Positions 6,998 to 9,251 of a DNA stretch of 9,251 nt are shown here, piece by piece; position 1 is the first letter of the stretch, and each line of letters starts with the position of its first letter. This DNA is from Nitriliruptoraceae bacterium. Its GTDB lineage: Bacteria > Actinomycetota > Nitriliruptoria > Nitriliruptorales > Nitriliruptoraceae. The notes under the pieces were generated by a model that did no database searches, was not told the origin of the DNA, and worked only from the letters and a program-made list of their open reading frames with translations. A program made the translations under genes and the position numbers. The stretch lies in contig SLDB01000241.1 of the NCBI GenBank assembly GCA_007125475.1, forward strand, positions 1 through 9,251, given 5' to 3'.

Positions 6998-7039
6998 CGC
7001 CGACGCCCCGCGGGGCCGGTGGGATCCCGCCCGTCGGCG
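6998..7039. repeat. Nested inverted repeats in the divergent intergenic region
   Basis: CGCCGAC (6998-7004) is complementary to GTCGGCG (7033-7039). Inside lie a 12-bp perfect palindrome GCCCCGCGGGGC (7005-7016) and GGGATCCC (7021-7028). Together they could fold as a three-way junction or present several dyad sites. They occupy the middle of the 120-nt gap between the divergent genes starting at 6951 and 7072, where a shared regulator would be expected to bind. No regulator gene is in the window. Confidence 0.4.
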
Positions 7040-7061
7040 GCCGGGCCCGACCCCTCGAGAC

Positions 7062-7066
7062 AGGAG
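7062..7066 (+). promoter_or_regulatory. Ribosome binding site deciding the ATG at 7072
   Basis: AGGAG lies 5 nt before ATG 7072. The frame stays open far upstream of this point, but that extension is antisense to the Nudix and dehydrogenase genes and lacks homology. This site and the start of dehydrogenase homology set the true N-terminus. Confidence 0.75.
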
Positions 7067-7071
7067 CAGCC

Positions 7072-8181
7072 ATGTCCGTCACCGGTGCCATCCTCGACGA
7101 CGGCGAGGTCCACGTCGTCGACGACATCGCGATCGACGAGCCGCGCTCCGGTGAGGCGCTGGTCGACCTCACCACCGCCGGGGTGTGCGGCAGCGACCTC
7201 GCCCTGCTGGAGGGGAAGTTCCCGTTCCCCACCCCGGCGGTCCTCGGCCACGAGGCCACCGGCGTGGTCCGCGCACTCGGCCCCGACACGGTCGGCCCCG
7301 AACCCGGGACGAGGGTGACGCTGTGGATGCGCCCGCCGTGCCGCCGCTGCCGCTCCTGCACCCGTGGCGAGGCCGGGCTGTGCGAGGCCAGCGGGTTCAT
7401 GTCGGCGAAGGGCACGCTGCTGGACGGCTGGACGTCGTTCACCCGGGGCGGTGAGCCGCTGTACCGCGGGTTCGGGATCGGGGCGTTCGCCACGCAGGTG
7501 GTGATGCCCGTCAACGGGCTCGTCGAGGTCCCCGACGAGGTCTCGACCGACGTCGCCGCGCTGGTCGGGTGCGGGGTCGCCACCGGCGCCGGGGCGATCC
7601 TCAACGTCGCACGGCCGCTGCCGGGCGACACCGTCCTGGTGTTCGGCGCCGGCGGGGTGGGGCTCGCCGCCGTGATGGCCGCCGCGGCCGTCGGCGCCGG
7701 GCACGTGATCGTGGTCGACCCGGCCGAGCACCGGCGTGACGAGGCCCTCGAGCTCGGTGCCACCCACGCCATCCCCGGAGGTGACCGCCGCGAGGTCCGC
7801 GCACAGCTCACCGAGGCGACCGGCGCGGGCACCGTCGACGTCGCCGTCGACGCCGTGGGACGACCCGAGCTCATCGAGACCGGCTACAGCGCCATCCGGC
7901 AGGGCGGGGCCGTCGTCGCCGTCGGCCTGCAACCGCCGGACGCCGAGGTCACGCTGAAGGCCCCGGTCCTCCCGCTGAGCCACAAGCGGATCCTCGGGTG
8001 CTTCATGGGGGGGATCGACCCGCAGCGCGACCTGCCGAAGCTGTTCGCGATGCACCTGGCCGGCCGACTCCCGATCGACCGCCTCGTCTCCGCCCACCGA
8101 CCCATCGCCGAGGCGGCCGAGGCGCTCGACGACCTCGCCAACGCCCGGGGGTTGCGCACCCTCATCGACCTCACCCGGTGA
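7072..8181 (+). CDS. Zinc-dependent medium-chain alcohol dehydrogenase
   Basis: The 369-residue protein is of usual length for the medium-chain dehydrogenase family. Catalytic zinc ligands are C39 (in VCGSD), H60-E61 (in LGHEATG) and C167 (in VGCGVATG). The structural zinc site is C90-x2-C93-x2-C96-x7-C104. The nucleotide fold has GAGGVG at 192-197, with D216 at the end of the second strand, which favours NAD over NADP. The segment LLDGWTSFTRGGEPLYRGFGIGAFATQ (117-142) resembles the class III-like / mycobacterial AdhD group rather than threonine or sorbitol dehydrogenases. It oxidises an alcohol, or reduces an aldehyde, in the cytoplasm; the substrate is undetermined. It is the first gene of the plus-strand pair, overlaps the next gene by GTGA at 8178-8181, and is divergent from the Nudix gene. 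Confidence 0.92.
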   Translation: MSVTGAILDDGEVHVVDDIAIDEPRSGEALVDLTTAGVCGSDLALLEGKFPFPTPAVLGHEATGVVRALGPDTVGPEPGTRVTLWMRPPCRRCRSCTRGEAGLCEASGFMSAKGTLLDGWTSFTRGGEPLYRGFGIGAFATQVVMPVNGLVEVPDEVSTDVAALVGCGVATGAGAILNVARPLPGDTVLVFGAGGVGLAAVMAAAAVGAGHVIVVDPAEHRRDEALELGATHAIPGGDRREVRAQLTEATGAGTVDVAVDAVGRPELIETGYSAIRQGGAVVAVGLQPPDAEVTLKAPVLPLSHKRILGCFMGGIDPQRDLPKLFAMHLAGRLPIDRLVSAHRPIAEAAEALDDLANARGLRTLIDLTR

Positions 8182-9251
8182 CCGCGGGTCGGGTCCGGGT
8201 CCACCGCAACCCGGCGGCGCTCACCGGCGTCGGGTTCCCCGGCCACCTCGAAGCGCACCTGCCGGCGACGGTGTGTCGCCGCGCCCGCGACACGATCACG
8301 CGGTGGCCGGGGTACGCCCCCACGCCCTTGCGCGAGCTGCCGGAGCTCGCCGGCGAGCTCGGGGTCGGGCGCCTGTCCTACAAGGACGAGTCCGGGCGGT
8401 TCGGGCAGGGCAGTTTCAAGGCGCTCGGCGGCGCCTACGGCGTGTTCCGGGCCGTCGTCGCCCACGTCGGGCGGATGCGCGGCACCGCACCGGAGGGCAC
8501 CGCCTCAGAGGGCACCGCGCCCGCCGGCGAGGCATCGGTGGAGGCAGAGCAGGCCGACGTGGAGGCCGAGGTCGGCTCCGGTCGCGCCGTCGAGGCCGCT
8601 TCGCTCACCGTCGCGACCGCGAGCGACGGCAATCACGGCCGGGCGGTCGCCTGGGGCGCATCACGGTTCGGATGCCGGTGCGTGGTCTACCTCCACGCGT
8701 CGGTGAGCCGGCACCGGTCGGAGGCGATCGCCGCGCTCGGCGGCGAGGTGGTGCGGGTCCCGGGCGGCTACGACGACGCGGTGCGCCGGTGCGCGACGGA
8801 CGCACGGGCGAACGGCTGGGAGCTCGTCGCCGACACCTCCGACGACCCCGACGCCCCAGGACCCCGTGAGGTGATGGCCGGCTACACCACCCTGGTCACC
8901 GAGGTCCTCGACGTCCTGGGCCGGGACCGGCCCCCGTCGCACGTCGTCGTCCCCGGCGGTGTGGGGGGTCTGGCGGCGGCGGTGATCGCCGAGACCTGGC
9001 GGGCGCTGGGACCGGATCGGCCCGACGTCGTCGTGGTCGAGCCGGCTTTGGCCGCCTGCCTCAGCGTCAGCGCCCGGTCCGGGGCACCGACCCCGGTCAC
9101 GATCCACCGGGAGACGGTGATGGCCGGGTTGTCGTGCGGTGAGGTCTCCGCACCGGCGTGGCCGATCGTGCACGCCGGCACCTCGGCGTTCGTCACCCTC
9201 GACGACGCGACCGTGCCCGCCGCGATGCGCCGGTTGGCCCAGGCGCCGGCC
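8178..9251 (+). CDS. dpaL: Diaminopropionate ammonia-lyase (3' partial)
   Basis: It is open to the window end with 358 codons; the E. coli homologue YgeX is about 398 residues, so only a short tail is missing. It starts at GTG 8178, overlapping the dehydrogenase stop by GTGA. There is no Shine-Dalgarno sequence, so translational coupling is likely. YKDESGRFGQGSFKALGGAYG contains the PLP lysine K81 (in GSFKALGG). SDGNHGR (149-155) and PGGVGGL (259-265, phosphate-binding glycine loop) are fold-type II PLP motifs, and MAGLSCGE near the end is typical of this enzyme. The reaction converts 2,3-diaminopropionate to pyruvate and two ammonia. Between K81 and SDGNHGR are 68 residues, about 25 more than I recall for YgeX, because of a low-complexity acidic insertion at roughly residues 102-137. 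Related serine/threonine dehydratase-like lyases are the main alternative, but the motif set favours diaminopropionate. Confidence 0.9.
   Translation, partial: MTAGRVRVHRNPAALTGVGFPGHLEAHLPATVCRRARDTITRWPGYAPTPLRELPELAGELGVGRLSYKDESGRFGQGSFKALGGAYGVFRAVVAHVGRMRGTAPEGTASEGTAPAGEASVEAEQADVEAEVGSGRAVEAASLTVATASDGNHGRAVAWGASRFGCRCVVYLHASVSRHRSEAIAALGGEVVRVPGGYDDAVRRCATDARANGWELVADTSDDPDAPGPREVMAGYTTLVTEVLDVLGRDRPPSHVVVPGGVGGLAAAVIAETWRALGPDRPDVVVVEPALAACLSVSARSGAPTPVTIHRETVMAGLSCGEVSAPAWPIVHAGTSAFVTLDDATVPAAMRRLAQAPA
8481..8525 (+). repeat. 15-bp tandem repeat inside the ammonia-lyase gene
   Basis: Three imperfect copies lie at 8481-8495, 8496-8510 and 8511-8525. Each begins with GGCACCGC and encodes G-T-A-[PS]-[EA]. 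A degenerate Ala/Glu-rich stretch continues to about 8590. The unit length is a multiple of three, so copy-number change would keep the frame. Confidence 0.75.

Noticed and set aside
5746..7071. Open frame extending the alcohol dehydrogenase upstream
   Set aside because: It runs antisense through the hydroxyacid dehydrogenase and Nudix genes. Dehydrogenase homology and a ribosome site begin at 7072.
6438..7874. Minus-strand open frame of about 480 codons
   Set aside because: It is Ser/Thr/Arg-rich antisense to the alcohol dehydrogenase and out of frame with the Nudix gene; no homology seen.

Overview
The window is 9.25 kb of GC-rich, densely packed bacterial DNA with GTG starts, strong GAGG-type ribosome sites and 4-nt stop/start overlaps. 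This suggests a high-GC actinomycete-type genome. I lean towards Actinomycetota, possibly Acidimicrobiia, but that is inference: no rRNA or other phylogenetic marker is present apart from a partial adenylate kinase whose place in this genome is doubtful.

Region 1 (1-831, +) is a single open frame whose first half is adenylate kinase (core and four-Cys zinc lid) and whose second half is a PaaI-like hotdog thioesterase. The kinase C-terminus is missing. Codon use changes at the join, near 425-450, so this is either a recombination product or a misassembly.

Region 2 (888-3998, +) is the main interest, a three-gene cassette. It contains (a) a 508-residue protein with a thioredoxin-like N-terminal domain (Cys47-x-x-Ser) and a large conserved C-terminal domain of unknown function; (b) a UGSC-family selenoprotein at 2500-3018, read through an in-frame TGA at 2773-2775 (Sec92, in the motif Sec-Gly-Ser-Cys-x-x-Cys). 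A perfect 7-bp hairpin with a GGUCU loop starts 11 nt after the TGA, as expected of a bacterial SECIS element; and (c) a MaoC/hotdog-type protein overlapping the selenoprotein stop by ATGA. Read conventionally, gene (b) would be split into two fragments or lost. Its biological role is unknown. The hotdog enzymes on either side hint at CoA-thioester chemistry, and the CxxS thioredoxin-like domain hints at a redox partner; both are inference.

Region 3 (4004-6951, -) converges on region 2 with 5 nt between stops. In transcription order it holds a Nudix hydrolase with a long insertion inside the Nudix box (NUDT19-like), a beta-hydroxyacid dehydrogenase (3-hydroxyisobutyrate / tartronate semialdehyde reductase type), and a class II histone-deacetylase-like zinc amidohydrolase.

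Region 4 (7072-9251, +) diverges from region 3 across a 120-nt spacer rich in inverted repeats. It holds a zinc-dependent alcohol dehydrogenase overlapped by GTGA with a diaminopropionate ammonia-lyase that runs off the window end. The latter carries an unusual low-complexity insertion built on a 15-bp tandem repeat. Regions 3 and 4 look like small-molecule (amine / hydroxy acid / alcohol) catabolism, but no single pathway can be read from them. No RNA gene, CRISPR array, transposase, phage gene or replication origin was seen. No gene-free stretch exceeds 300 bases.
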